A stretch of 20,515 nt of DNA, from the IMG/VR virus record IMGVR_UViG_3300017779_000223, positions 1 through 20,515 of that record; one strand, 5' to 3'. This document shows positions 1-8,115 of this stretch, piece by piece; within the stretch, counting starts at the first letter, position 1, and each line of letters starts with the position of its first letter. A program made the position numbers and the translations under genes. Under the pieces are notes generated by a model that worked only from the letters and a program-made list of their open reading frames with translations, did not search any database and was not told where the DNA came from. The DNA comes from a virus.

Positions 1-554
1 AAGAATGCTTGTTCTGCACCTTGCTCAGTTACTCTAAACGTTAGTTTAATAAATAATGTATTTTGAATTAAACCATCTTTTTCTTTATTATCAATATTAA
101 TTGCTGATACTTTAATATATGGTAACCAATAGCTAATTGCATCTTGAATTTCTTTATTTAGTTTTACCACTAATTCTGGTGAATTAGGTTCAAATACTCT
201 ATCTTTAATTCTTACTCCAAATGTTGGCTGCATATATCTTTCACCTGGATATGTTAATAATAAATTTTTTAAATTTGATAAGGCTTGTTCTTCGGTTGTA
301 TATGACAATGGAAATTTACCAGGTATTTTTTTTGCACTAGCATTTACTGTTGTTGCCGCAGATCCTGATACTGATTCATATGCATCGGTTGGTTTAAATT
401 CTGCAACTGCATTATTTGCTCCATTAAATGGTAACATTACACCAATAGCAATATCTTCTTCTATATCAATAGGATTGTAAGAATACAATGGTCTGCCACC
501 TCCTTTGAGATATGCAGATTGTCGCTCTTTATTAAATGTCCTATTATTTGCCAT
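1..554 (-). CDS. gp25: Baseplate wedge protein, T4 gp25-like (3' end outside window)
   Basis: This is a structural protein of the contractile-tail baseplate, where gp25 joins the wedge complex near the inner ring and sheath start. The reading frame opens with ATG at 554 and is still open at position 1, giving 184 complete codons. The family signature lies at about residues 93-116: a stretch reading SNLKNLLLTYPGERYMQP followed by TFGVRI, which closely matches the NLLLT-x-GER-x-M-x-FGxRI core of gp25/GPW family proteins. The part after it (ELVVKLNKEIQDAISYWLPYI) is the usual second half. Residues 1-80 are longer than the N terminus of T4 gp25 (132 residues in total), so this is an extended version. 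It follows the 560-1009 gene with a 5-nt gap and belongs to the same late-type unit as the hub genes. The family call is confident. Confidence 0.9.
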   Translation of the reverse strand, partial: MANNRTFNKERQSAYLKGGGRPLYSYNPIDIEEDIAIGVMLPFNGANNAVAEFKPTDAYESVSGSAATTVNASAKKIPGKFPLSYTTEEQALSNLKNLLLTYPGERYMQPTFGVRIKDRVFEPNSPELVVKLNKEIQDAISYWLPYIKVSAINIDNKEKDGLIQNTLFIKLTFRVTEQGAEQAF

Positions 555-559
555 TTATC

Positions 560-1009
560 TTATACTCCCATTTTACCATTTTTCTTATTAATTGCCTTTA
601 TTAAATGACTATAATCTTTATTAATAGCATTATTAACTGCTTCTAATTCTTTAGTTGCAGGCTTAACTGCTTCTCCATTAATACCAACCATTTGAGATTT
701 TCTAGTAGGGCCCATTTGAGGATAATCATCCATCATTCCTACTGCAGGTCCTTCCATCATTGATGCAAAATCACCAGTTGCTGCTGTTTCATTTAATAAG
801 TCATTAATCATTGAATTTTTTGCAAATTTTTTCTTTTTTGCATACGGACGAGTTGGCATAGGATTTTCTGCAATTTCAGATAAATTTATACCATGATCCA
901 TAACTTGTTTATCCGATATTACATTTTCATTTAAAGCTTTTGTTACAGCTTTAGAAACTTCTTCTCGAATTACTTTTCGTAAAATTTTTACAAAACTCTT
1001 TGTATCCAT
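560..1009 (-). CDS. Small protein with N-terminal RKVIREEV helix, baseplate cluster
   Basis: I do not recognise a family. The frame could be extended to a TTG at 1021, but ATG at 1009 is preceded by GGAG at a good distance, so 149 residues is the likely product. Residues 1-30 form a predicted amphipathic basic/acidic helix containing RKVIREEV and then LNE. Two other proteins here (16265-16564 and 16571-16966) have the same kind of N terminus. The middle is Met-, Pro- and Gly-rich and looks unstructured; a second Lys-rich helix ends the protein. It sits between the hub protein at 1065-2474 and gp25, so a virion or assembly role is plausible by position only. A CATATTTATATTAAA promoter-like motif lies directly upstream. 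Confidence 0.75.
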   Translation of the reverse strand: MDTKSFVKILRKVIREEVSKAVTKALNENVISDKQVMDHGINLSEIAENPMPTRPYAKKKKFAKNSMINDLLNETAATGDFASMMEGPAVGMMDDYPQMGPTRKSQMVGINGEAVKPATKELEAVNNAINKDYSHLIKAINKKNGKMGV

Positions 1010-1024
1010 AGTTTTCTCCAATTA

Positions 1025-1040
1025 TTTTAATATAAATATG
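1025..1040 (-). promoter_or_regulatory. Candidate late promoter, CATATTTATATTAAA motif
   Basis: On the minus strand this reads CATATTTATATTAAAA and is followed after about 5 nt by the GGAG ribosome site of the 560-1009 gene. Near-identical motifs stand before the genes starting at 5152, 12012, 17372 and 18758. If TATTTAT is taken as the -10 element, transcription would start a few bases before the ribosome site. The promoter call is inferred from recurrence and position. Confidence 0.6.
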
Positions 1041-1064
1041 AAGATACCTAAATTTAGGTACTTG

Positions 1065-2474
1065 TTATAAGGTCTTATTCTGAGGACTTTTAATTTGAGG
1101 AAGGCTTGAACGTAATGGGTTTATTAATGCTATATTAATAGCTGGTCCGGTTGGTCCTCCTGCATTTGTATAAGTCAGTTTAGACAATACATCTAATAAT
1201 CCATCTAACCATTGTTCTAACTCATTTCCTAACACTATTGGTTCTTCTGCTCCTAAACCTAAATATATTTCTGGAGCATTTACTGTAAAGTGTTGTCCTG
1301 CATCTACGCCAACAACTTCTAATGCTGAAAGTCCTATATGAGTTCCTGCTGACATTAGAATAGATTCTGCTCTTGCATTAAACAATAGCCTATCAGATGT
1401 AATAATTACTTGTGGTCCAGCATATTCTCCTCCTCCTGATGTTGGACTAGTAGGAGGTGGTGTATTTTGATTTAATGGTTTTTCATCTACTGCAGTTTTA
1501 TCTGCACCTACTTCTTTTGCATCTGCATCTGGTGTATCTGGACACTCCACTTGTATTGGCTTTCCTCTTTCATCTACCCAAGCCTCTTCAAGATTATCAG
1601 TAGTTCGATATTTTATTTCTGGTGATTGTCCTTCTATTTCATCTCCATTATCATCTAATACAGCTTCTTCATATGAATCTATTTCTCCTGATTCATTTGC
1701 CTTTTTATAACATGTAGTGGCTCCTGGTTCTTCCATACCATCTGTTATTCCTCCACTTCCAGGTCCACCTTTAAAATTTAAAGCTGCTAATAATGCAGCT
1801 GCCATTGCAGCAAAATTAAATGCATCTGATAAAGATGTTTTTGCATTATCTCCTAATTTGTCTGCTAATTGTTCTTGTGCAATTATGGCTTGTTGTCCAC
1901 CAGTTGTTGTTGTATCAAAATTATTTGGATTACTTATCATCGTAATATTAGGTACTAAATCATCAGGAATATCTAATGGAGGTATTATTGCTGGATCAAC
2001 TAATGCTACTCCTGTTAATGTTGGGTCATTAAAATCAACAGCTTGGGCGCCTGCTCCCATTGCAAATACAACATTTTCAAATGGATAATCTCTATCATCA
2101 GAACAACAACCACATAAGTTAATATGCTTAATATAATTAAATCCTCGTTCGTTAAATGTTTCTTTTGCATTCCATGCTGCTCTTTCAACCGACGTTTCAT
2201 GTGTATGTGCTATTACAACAATCCAATCATCTTGAGGTATATCTCCCATCTGGATTGCATTCATTACATAATCATATGCAAAATGTTGTCCAGGAAATCC
2301 TGGGTTATCTTTGTATTCGAATTCAGTATGTGATGGTGGAGGTATTACCCAAATTACGCCACGCGGTTGTTTTCCATCAGGTGGAAATACATATACATTT
2401 TCTTCACCCCAATGACTAGCTCCATATACGGTTTCTGCTCTTACTACTATATTATCTGCGCTTTTTTGTGACAT
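1065..2474 (-). CDS. Baseplate hub-associated protein with alpha/beta-hydrolase-like N-terminal half
   Basis: This 469-residue protein follows the gp5-like hub gene by 12 nt, with an in-place GGAG before its ATG. Its C-terminal part (about 355-415: VIITSDRLLFNARAESILMS, then IYLGLGAEEPIVLGNEL) resembles the repetitive beta C-terminal region seen in gp5/VgrG-like baseplate proteins, so it is probably a virion component. Residues 20-185 look different: alternating hydrophobic strands and helices (GVIWVIP at 39-45, DWIVVIAHT at 83-91, INLCGCCSD at 118-126, GVALVDPA at 155-162) recall an alpha/beta-hydrolase core, with CGCCS in the place of a nucleophile elbow. No classical GxSxG is present, so activity is unproven. 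Residues 210-232 are very Ala-rich, and 235-350 are acidic, Pro/Gly-rich linkers. Confidence 0.8.
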   Translation of the reverse strand: MSQKSADNIVVRAETVYGASHWGEENVYVFPPDGKQPRGVIWVIPPPSHTEFEYKDNPGFPGQHFAYDYVMNAIQMGDIPQDDWIVVIAHTHETSVERAAWNAKETFNERGFNYIKHINLCGCCSDDRDYPFENVVFAMGAGAQAVDFNDPTLTGVALVDPAIIPPLDIPDDLVPNITMISNPNNFDTTTTGGQQAIIAQEQLADKLGDNAKTSLSDAFNFAAMAAALLAALNFKGGPGSGGITDGMEEPGATTCYKKANESGEIDSYEEAVLDDNGDEIEGQSPEIKYRTTDNLEEAWVDERGKPIQVECPDTPDADAKEVGADKTAVDEKPLNQNTPPPTSPTSGGGEYAGPQVIITSDRLLFNARAESILMSAGTHIGLSALEVVGVDAGQHFTVNAPEIYLGLGAEEPIVLGNELEQWLDGLLDVLSKLTYTNAGGPTGPAINIALINPLRSSLPQIKSPQNKTL

Positions 2475-2486
2475 ATTATTTCTCCA

Positions 2487-4778
2487 TTAACCTATTATTC
2501 CATCACCATCACCTAAAAGACCAAGTGTCAATACTTCCGTTATAGCCTGACCTCCTGACCTTTTTGGTTTTAACCAAGCATTAGTTCCATCTTGGAAATA
2601 TTGGTCTTGGCCGTGCCATTTATTTCCACTACTTGGTCTTAATCTTCCAAATGGTCCTTTCTTTGCCCAACCAAGATTATATTCAAAATGCCATTCTTCT
2701 GATTTTACTGATCTTACAAATCCAAATTTATATGAATTTGCAACTAACCAAGCATATACACCATCTTTATCAGTAGTTCTTGTTTTCTTACCATCTTTAT
2801 ATCGTTTATAATCTAAATCAATTGCAGTACCACTTTGATGTCTACTAGTTCCTGGAATTGCTACCCATGGCTTAAATTTAGTAGAACCTGCTGTCCATAA
2901 TGGACTTTTTCTGTTCTCCATGTTTGATTTTGTAGACCAACTTTTATTTATAGCACATGAATATCTACAATTTACTTGTCCAGATGCTAATTTCTTTCCT
3001 GTTTTAGGGTGGTTTATTTGATATAAACCTCTGAATGAACTATTTAATTTTAAAGATATTCCATCTTCTTTTGCAGCTCTAAATAATGCAAGAACTCGAG
3101 GTGCCATTGTCTTACGTACAGGATTTCCTTGTATCAATACAAGCTTATCTGTTCCTACTACTTTTGCATAATTAGGAGTTCCTTTTGTAGTATTAAAGTA
3201 TTCATAATCACCATCTAATTCTTCTAGGTCTGATATATCTGCAACCTCATCTAAACTCATTTCTGCACTTGCATCAATTAATCCACTAGAGCCTCCACTA
3301 CAATTGTAAGATGGCATTACATTTCCATTTGAATCATATCTTGATCCTGCACAACCGGTTGAGTCTCCTGAATTACCACCTATACATTCTTGTAATGCAT
3401 CAAATGTTGGACTTGCTAATGTTATTGGAATTTGTTGACCCGAACACATATATATTGAAGCCTTATCTCCGTTAATATCTTCAATTATATAATCATTATT
3501 TTGATTTGTTTGGTTGGTAGATTGACCGGCTCTTAATATATTAATTGGAGCTGGTTGTCCTGCTGTACCAGCACTATATGATGGCTGTACTACATATCGT
3601 TTTGGATCTTTTGGATTAATTGTTGATCCTAATCTAATACTTTGGCCAAACCTACCTTGGATAAGCATATCACCTTCATATGGCTGTAAATTATTTAAAT
3701 CTTCTTGTTCAACAAAATCTTGATTTTCACCTCTATTTTTCCCTCCTCTAGGATTGCTAGTATTTGGATTAGAGTTTGGACCTCCTCCTCCAGGTGGTTT
3801 AGGATTAGGTGTAAAATTATTTAATTCTTCTAATGTATAAAAGTTTTTATCTCCCATACCTCTTGAATTTTGTGGAAGACTTTTTATCTTATCATAACTA
3901 AAAGTAGTTTGTCCTGCATCATATTGTTTTTGAAAATCGTAATTTTCAGCTCCTAATGTAGATAATTCTAAATAACCTGTATTTGTATCATATCCAAATT
4001 TTTCTTCAGACTCTTTAAATTCTCCTGTATATCCTCCTTCTTCTAATTCTTTTTTATAGTCTTCAATTTTTTGTTCTTTATCTTTTAGGCCTGCTTCATC
4101 TTTACCAGGAGCTCCTAAATCTAATTGGTTCTTATATACAAGTACAGCTTCTTCTAATTTTTGAAATTTTTCTACCATAGAAGTTGATAAATAATCCATG
4201 TTTGGTGGAAGTTTATCCATATTCTGTTTTGTATTAACTGTACCTGCATCCGTCGGTGCTTTATTTGTTGTTGATGGATTTCCTGATTCTATATTTTCAT
4301 ATGCCTCAGTTTTAGATTTTTTTTCTCCATCTTGTACAGTATTTGTCTTACTCTTTACCCCACCATCTGCAGCTTGAGGATTTGCATTTAAATGTACATT
4401 ACCACCAAGATATACTGGCGGAAGATAATACCAATCAACATCAAATTGATTTCCTGTTTTTTTATCTCCTGATTTTGTATCGGGTGGCGCTGATCCTGCT
4501 TCTGGTCCAGGACCTTGGAAGCATATAACATGTTCTCCAACCAATGGTGTTTTTATAATGTTTCCATCTGCTGGATATGCTGTTATTTTTTTACCTGATG
4601 TTTTATTTCCTGCGCCTGTCATGTTACCTTGTAACATTACTTCTATTTCACCACGTACAGTATCTTTAGCTTCGTCTTCACCGCCACCTTGTTTTGTTTT
4701 TTCTTTTGCAGCAGTTTTTTGGTTGAATGCATTATCAATGCTAACAACTTCACCATAGCCCCAAGTTATACTACTCAT
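2487..4778 (-). CDS. gp5-like baseplate hub protein with C-terminal M15 (VanY-type) peptidase
   Basis: This 763-residue protein probably forms the central hub/spike and digests peptidoglycan during entry. The N-terminal 130 residues (WGYGEVVSIDNA, then VGEHVICFQGPGP) fit an OB-like gp5 start. The middle is low-complexity, rich in Gly, Asn, Pro and Lys, and leads to EGDMLIQGRFGQSIRLGSTI at about 370-390, a typical hub segment of T4-like marine phages. The C-terminal domain carries both M15 D,D-carboxypeptidase signatures: SRHQSGTAIDLD (ligands about H647 and D654) and EEWHFEY (catalytic E694, ligand H697). T4 gp5 instead carries a lysozyme domain in its middle, so the wall-cutting module has a different family and place. 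The start overlaps the previous stop as ATGA, implying translational coupling. Confidence 0.9.
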   Translation of the reverse strand: MSSITWGYGEVVSIDNAFNQKTAAKEKTKQGGGEDEAKDTVRGEIEVMLQGNMTGAGNKTSGKKITAYPADGNIIKTPLVGEHVICFQGPGPEAGSAPPDTKSGDKKTGNQFDVDWYYLPPVYLGGNVHLNANPQAADGGVKSKTNTVQDGEKKSKTEAYENIESGNPSTTNKAPTDAGTVNTKQNMDKLPPNMDYLSTSMVEKFQKLEEAVLVYKNQLDLGAPGKDEAGLKDKEQKIEDYKKELEEGGYTGEFKESEEKFGYDTNTGYLELSTLGAENYDFQKQYDAGQTTFSYDKIKSLPQNSRGMGDKNFYTLEELNNFTPNPKPPGGGGPNSNPNTSNPRGGKNRGENQDFVEQEDLNNLQPYEGDMLIQGRFGQSIRLGSTINPKDPKRYVVQPSYSAGTAGQPAPINILRAGQSTNQTNQNNDYIIEDINGDKASIYMCSGQQIPITLASPTFDALQECIGGNSGDSTGCAGSRYDSNGNVMPSYNCSGGSSGLIDASAEMSLDEVADISDLEELDGDYEYFNTTKGTPNYAKVVGTDKLVLIQGNPVRKTMAPRVLALFRAAKEDGISLKLNSSFRGLYQINHPKTGKKLASGQVNCRYSCAINKSWSTKSNMENRKSPLWTAGSTKFKPWVAIPGTSRHQSGTAIDLDYKRYKDGKKTRTTDKDGVYAWLVANSYKFGFVRSVKSEEWHFEYNLGWAKKGPFGRLRPSSGNKWHGQDQYFQDGTNAWLKPKRSGGQAITEVLTLGLLGDGDGIIG

Positions 4779-5152
4779 TTAGTTCCTCCTAAATTTATTT
4801 CATCTTGTTCTTTATGTATCGCATCTAATTCTTCTTGAGCTGTTTGTAATAGTCTAGCTTTTTCTTCTTCACTCATTCCATATTCATCGCCACCATCTTT
4901 AGAAGCAGATCCTACTAACCGTTGTACTACAGCTGCTAATTTAACTAAATGTTCATCATTTTTTACCGATACATCAAGGTATTCTTTTATCAAAGGAACT
5001 ATTACTGTTGCATCACCTATATTTTTTATTAATGGCTGTAGTTCTTGAATCAATGTATTTATTTGTCTATCTTTCTTTTTAGAATTATGATAGATATCTT
5101 TCATTAAATCAGAAAATGTAGTTCCTTTGAACAATTCAAATTCATCATGCAT
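4775..5152 (-). CDS. Unknown 125-residue protein heading the baseplate operon
   Basis: I do not recognise this family. It is a mostly helical, acidic protein of 125 residues, with a heptad-like stretch in the last 35 residues (EEEKARLLQTAQEELDAIHK) that may form a coiled coil. It is the first gene of the baseplate run: a CATATTTATTTTAAA motif and a GGGA ribosome site lie directly before its ATG, and its stop overlaps the hub gene start by ATGA. That coupling suggests it works with the hub, perhaps as a small hub subunit or assembly helper like T4 gp26 or gp51, but there is no sequence evidence for either. Confidence 0.75.
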   Translation of the reverse strand: MHDEFELFKGTTFSDLMKDIYHNSKKKDRQINTLIQELQPLIKNIGDATVIVPLIKEYLDVSVKNDEHLVKLAAVVQRLVGSASKDGGDEYGMSEEEKARLLQTAQEELDAIHKEQDEINLGGTK

Positions 5153-5163
5153 AGTTTATTCCC

Positions 5164-5178
5164 TTTAAAATAAATATG
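5164..5178 (-). promoter_or_regulatory. Candidate late promoter, CATATTTATTTTAAA motif
   Basis: The minus strand reads CATATTTATTTTAAA and then GGGAATAAACTATG, so the motif lies 11 nt before the start of the 4775-5152 gene. It is the same motif as at 1025, 17396 and 18781. It separates the sigma-factor operon from the baseplate operon, which fits a switch to late transcription. Function is inferred. Confidence 0.6.
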
Positions 5179-5183
5179 TACAA

Positions 5184-6026
5184 CTATGATTTATGAGTAC
5201 CTATAAACCCTCTATCTGAATAGTTTTTGAACATTGTAGCATAATGTTTTTTCATTATGTTAACAACTTTGGTAATGTTTTGTGTTTTGAGACCTGTACG
5301 TTCTCGGATTAGTATATAAAGAGCCTTCTTATTAAAGTTTTCTATATTATCTCTAATACGAAATAGTTCTAATAAAGTATCTGCTACAATTATATCTCTT
5401 TTATTTGTAAAAATAGTATTAAGATTGGTAGAATAATACTCAACAAATTGATTTGTAAAGTCTTTAAGACTTTCTTGATAATCATTATAAACTGCTTCAC
5501 CTCCTAAGTCTCGAGAATCATCTATAACTGTTATATCTGTCTTTGCTTTCATTTTTGCATAATTTGCATTATTTGCAATAATAAGATAATTTTTTGCAAT
5601 AATAGAAAAATATGAAAAAGCCTTACCTTTACCTAAAACATATTTATGTATTTTTTCATTTAAAAATGCAACTACTTCACATTTAACATCTACATAAGGT
5701 ACATCAAAATAATAAAATTTAAATGTATGAATAATATTTTCGGCCAACTTATCAAATGCATAATGTATATGTTGTGAATAAACTTTATTACGTTTTAAAT
5801 ACTCAGGTTCGTTATTATATGCTACAATTGCTTGGTCTGTAATATATGTAAAATATTGCTTTTTAGTAGGTTTTCGTCCTCTTCTTTTTTTCTTTGGTAA
5901 TAAAGATTCAGCTTCAATTCGTGCCTTATCTTCTTCTAACCATATATAAAATTTATCTACAGGCGATTCACCATCTTTGTATACTATTGGCTGTTCTTCT
6001 TGTAAGTCTTGTTGTTGCTCATTCAT
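5184..6026 (-). CDS. gp55: Late-transcription sigma factor, T4 gp55-like
   Basis: This 280-residue protein is a divergent sigma-70-type factor. In T4, gp55 replaces the host sigma, recognises late promoters and needs the sliding clamp for full activity. Residues 75-150 resemble sigma region 2: a helical stretch (AFDKLAENIIHTFKFYYFD) and the diagnostic FSYFSIIAKNYLI at 137-149, which matches gp55 proteins of T4-like marine phages. The C-terminal part (TGLKTQNITKVVNIMKKHY, 244-262) looks like a helix-turn-helix. The N-terminal 55 residues are charged, with a KKKRRGRKPTKK patch that could hold DNA. The start overlaps the previous stop as TAATG. The CATATTTAT motifs elsewhere in this window are candidate targets. 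Confidence 0.85.
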   Translation of the reverse strand: MNEQQQDLQEEQPIVYKDGESPVDKFYIWLEEDKARIEAESLLPKKKRRGRKPTKKQYFTYITDQAIVAYNNEPEYLKRNKVYSQHIHYAFDKLAENIIHTFKFYYFDVPYVDVKCEVVAFLNEKIHKYVLGKGKAFSYFSIIAKNYLIIANNANYAKMKAKTDITVIDDSRDLGGEAVYNDYQESLKDFTNQFVEYYSTNLNTIFTNKRDIIVADTLLELFRIRDNIENFNKKALYILIRERTGLKTQNITKVVNIMKKHYATMFKNYSDRGFIGTHKS

Positions 6027-6313
6027 TAGTTAACTCCACGATTTAGGTCATCCATTACTTCTTTAATAAGTTTAAAAGATGTGCCTACTTCGTCTGAAGC
6101 TTCAAATGCTCCTTGTCTATCTGCGTTTCTTATTTCAGAGTTGGCTTGATTAATTTTTGTTTTTAATTGTTCTAAAAAGTCGTAATAGGCTACATTTGAT
6201 TGTTCTAAATCACTAATGTAATCTGTTTGGTCTTCTTGTTTTTTTAATTGATTTATATTAACAAATAATGATATTGCTAATATTACCGATATTACTATTA
6301 TTGTTGTTATCAT
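6026..6313 (-). CDS. Small membrane-anchored coiled-coil protein
   Basis: This 95-residue protein starts with a single hydrophobic helix (about residues 2-20, TTIIVISVILAISLFVNI) with no signal-peptide cleavage site, so it is probably an inner-membrane anchor. The rest is a soluble helical region with coiled-coil character (about 25-65). I do not recognise a family. Its ATG overlaps the end of the HD gene by 4 nt and its stop overlaps the sigma-factor start, so it is translated from the same message as both. Confidence 0.75.
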   Translation of the reverse strand: MITTIIVISVILAISLFVNINQLKKQEDQTDYISDLEQSNVAYYDFLEQLKTKINQANSEIRNADRQGAFEASDEVGTSFKLIKEVMDDLNRGVN

Positions 6314-7113
6314 TTTTTATCTCCAAATAAATCATCAAACATTTTCATGGCTGCTCCAGCTTCGCCCTTTGATGCTATATTACCTAATTTCTTAAAATTA
6401 TTTTTTTTATTATTTTTGTTAAATCCTGAAATAGAAGATTTAACTGCTGATGCTTGTGATGATTTTGTTTTTGCCCACATCTCATATTCTATTCTTGCTG
6501 CCATACAATCTGCTTGATGCATTACAAAACCTAAGTTAGTTTTTAATTTTGAATCTGCTGTTCTAGACATGAAATAAGGTTTATTATGTTCATCATATAA
6601 TCCATCAGTTAATTTAATACCTAACATTTCATTCCAAGTGATCTCAATACCATAATGCTGCAATAACCAAATAGATAGGTCATTTACAAGGGTAAATTGG
6701 TTGTTAGGATTAACTTTATACATCCTTCCCATATTCTTTCTATGCCATTCTGAATCATTTGGAATATATGTTTCATTTCCTTCTCCAGGAAATCCCATCT
6801 TACCAATATCATGATTCAATGCAACAAAGATCAATTCTTCCATTGTATATCCATCACAATCAGATCCCATTGATTTCCACAACATATATACTTGTTTAGC
6901 ACATTTAATAACTCGCAATACATGGTCTACATATCCACCTTCAAATGCGTTATGATAATGATCAATGCTTGAAGCAGGTTGCATACACATTCTATCTTCT
7001 AGATCTGTATACATTGCTTTTAGTTTATCTTTTCTTTCGCCTTCAAAGTTATCATCAATAACTCTTAATAACTCGTTCCAATTGTCTACAATTATTTCTG
7101 CTGGTAATTTCAT
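6310..7113 (-). CDS. HD-domain phosphohydrolase
   Basis: HD proteins are metal-dependent phosphohydrolases acting on nucleotides or cyclic nucleotides; similar genes are common in T4-like marine phages, where the substrate is generally unknown. The 267-residue protein shows the metal-site series: H64 in FEGGYVDHVLRVI, H101-D102 in LNHDIGKMG, and D202 in MHQADCMAARIEYE. The last 50 residues are Lys/Asn/Ser-rich (KNNKKNNFKK) and probably disordered, ending in a short acidic helix. The gene lies between the GroES-like gene (6-nt gap) and the small membrane protein (4-nt overlap). A nucleotide-signalling or nucleotide-pool role is inferred only. Confidence 0.85.
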   Translation of the reverse strand: MKLPAEIIVDNWNELLRVIDDNFEGERKDKLKAMYTDLEDRMCMQPASSIDHYHNAFEGGYVDHVLRVIKCAKQVYMLWKSMGSDCDGYTMEELIFVALNHDIGKMGFPGEGNETYIPNDSEWHRKNMGRMYKVNPNNQFTLVNDLSIWLLQHYGIEITWNEMLGIKLTDGLYDEHNKPYFMSRTADSKLKTNLGFVMHQADCMAARIEYEMWAKTKSSQASAVKSSISGFNKNNKKNNFKKLGNIASKGEAGAAMKMFDDLFGDKK

Positions 7114-7119
7114 ATTTTA

Positions 7120-7422
7120 TTATTTTGTTGATACCATTAGTATTTCTGATTCTCTTACTAACACATAATCAATATCATCGATTGTTACATCATTTCCATT
7201 TTTTCCTGATAATAATCTTGCAGGTGCCATAATTGTATCTCCAACTTTACATGTCATTGGAATTCGGTCTCCTGTTTGAGTATATAATCCATCTCCAACT
7301 AGAATTACTTCTGCATATTCAAATGCTGATTCATTTGATGATAAGATTATTCCTGTTTTTGTTTTAGTTTGTCTTTCCTTTGCTTTTAATAAAAGCGAGT
7401 CACCCATTGGTTTCATTTTCAT
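7120..7422 (-). CDS. groES: GroES-like co-chaperonin (Cpn10 fold)
   Basis: Cpn10 proteins cap the GroEL chamber; T4 gp31 is a phage example, needed to fold the large capsid protein. An upstream ATG in the same frame (7518) lies inside clpP and gives a non-family N terminus, so I chose ATG at 7422, preceded by AAAGAGA, giving 100 residues, the normal GroES length. Family features run in order: KPMGDSLLLKA (first strand), a polar loop followed by GIIL at the place of the mobile-loop hydrophobic contact with GroEL, YAEVILVGDG, CKVGDTIMAPA, and IDDIDYVLVRESEILMV at the end. Only 11 nt separate it from clpP, so both proteins should be made together. Confidence 0.88.
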   Translation of the reverse strand: MKMKPMGDSLLLKAKERQTKTKTGIILSSNESAFEYAEVILVGDGLYTQTGDRIPMTCKVGDTIMAPARLLSGKNGNDVTIDDIDYVLVRESEILMVSTK

Positions 7423-7433
7423 AACTGTTCTCT

Positions 7434-8072
7434 TTAAATTATTGTATCTACTACACCTAAATCTAATGCTTGATTTGATGTCAAATACATATCTGTTCTC
7501 ATTTGGTCTTTCCACCAACTTGCATCTTTTTTTGTTTTTTCTGCAAGTAAGTTGTATATATCTTGTTCTACTTGTTTTACAAAATCAACAGTAGCTGTTA
7601 CATCTGTTAATTTTCCTGATATCATTGATGATGCTTGATGGAACATTATAGTAGAATTTTTACTAACCATTCGTGTTCCTGTACCACATGCTAATATAAC
7701 CGAGGCTGCCGAAAAGGCTTTTCCTCTACATATTGTATTTACCTTTACATCTAATGAGTTTATATAATCTATAATTCCCATCATTTCATGAATATCACCA
7801 CCTGGACTATTTATCATTAAATTAATAGGATCTGTTTGTGATCCTTTAAAATCTTTTGATTGTCTAAACTTTAATGTACGTCGAATACGTATCACCAAAT
7901 CAAATAAAGTATGTCCTTCTATCTCATCATTAAGATATATTACAGAATCATCTAGTTCAATTTGATTTGCTAAAATTTCATTTAATTCTGTATACGGTGA
8001 TGATTCTTGCATGTTTGTTATAATTTCTTCAGGCGCTTGCCTATTTGGTCGTTCGTTATATAAATCACTCAT
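7434..8072 (-). CDS. clpP: ClpP-family serine protease
   Basis: ClpP forms a barrel-shaped protease that works with an ATPase or alone on small substrates; in some phages related proteins act as the prohead protease. The 212-residue protein shows the oxyanion motif INSPGGDI (87-94), the nucleophile in GKAFSAASVIL (S121), the histidine in IMFHQAS (H145) and the aspartate in MRTDMYLTSNQALDLGVVD (D194). The spacings of 24 and 49 residues fit the ClpP triad. The segment before S121 (RGKAF) departs from the usual GxAAS. It is followed directly by the GroES-like gene. No Clp ATPase gene is visible here, so it may use the host's, or it may be a head-maturation protease. Confidence 0.88.
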   Translation of the reverse strand: MSDLYNERPNRQAPEEIITNMQESSPYTELNEILANQIELDDSVIYLNDEIEGHTLFDLVIRIRRTLKFRQSKDFKGSQTDPINLMINSPGGDIHEMMGIIDYINSLDVKVNTICRGKAFSAASVILACGTGTRMVSKNSTIMFHQASSMISGKLTDVTATVDFVKQVEQDIYNLLAEKTKKDASWWKDQMRTDMYLTSNQALDLGVVDTII

Positions 8073-8115
8073 AATACTTTAATATAATAAATTATTTTCG
8101 TAATAACAAATTTCA

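Noticed and set aside
1717-2088. Open frames on the plus strand, the longest being 123 residues
   Set aside because: They lie antisense to well-supported minus-strand genes, have low-complexity products and no ribosome sites; every recognisable protein is on the minus strand.
7423-7518. Upstream extension of the GroES-like gene to 7518
   Set aside because: The extra 32 residues do not fit the family and lie wholly inside clpP; ATG at 7422 has a ribosome site and gives normal length.
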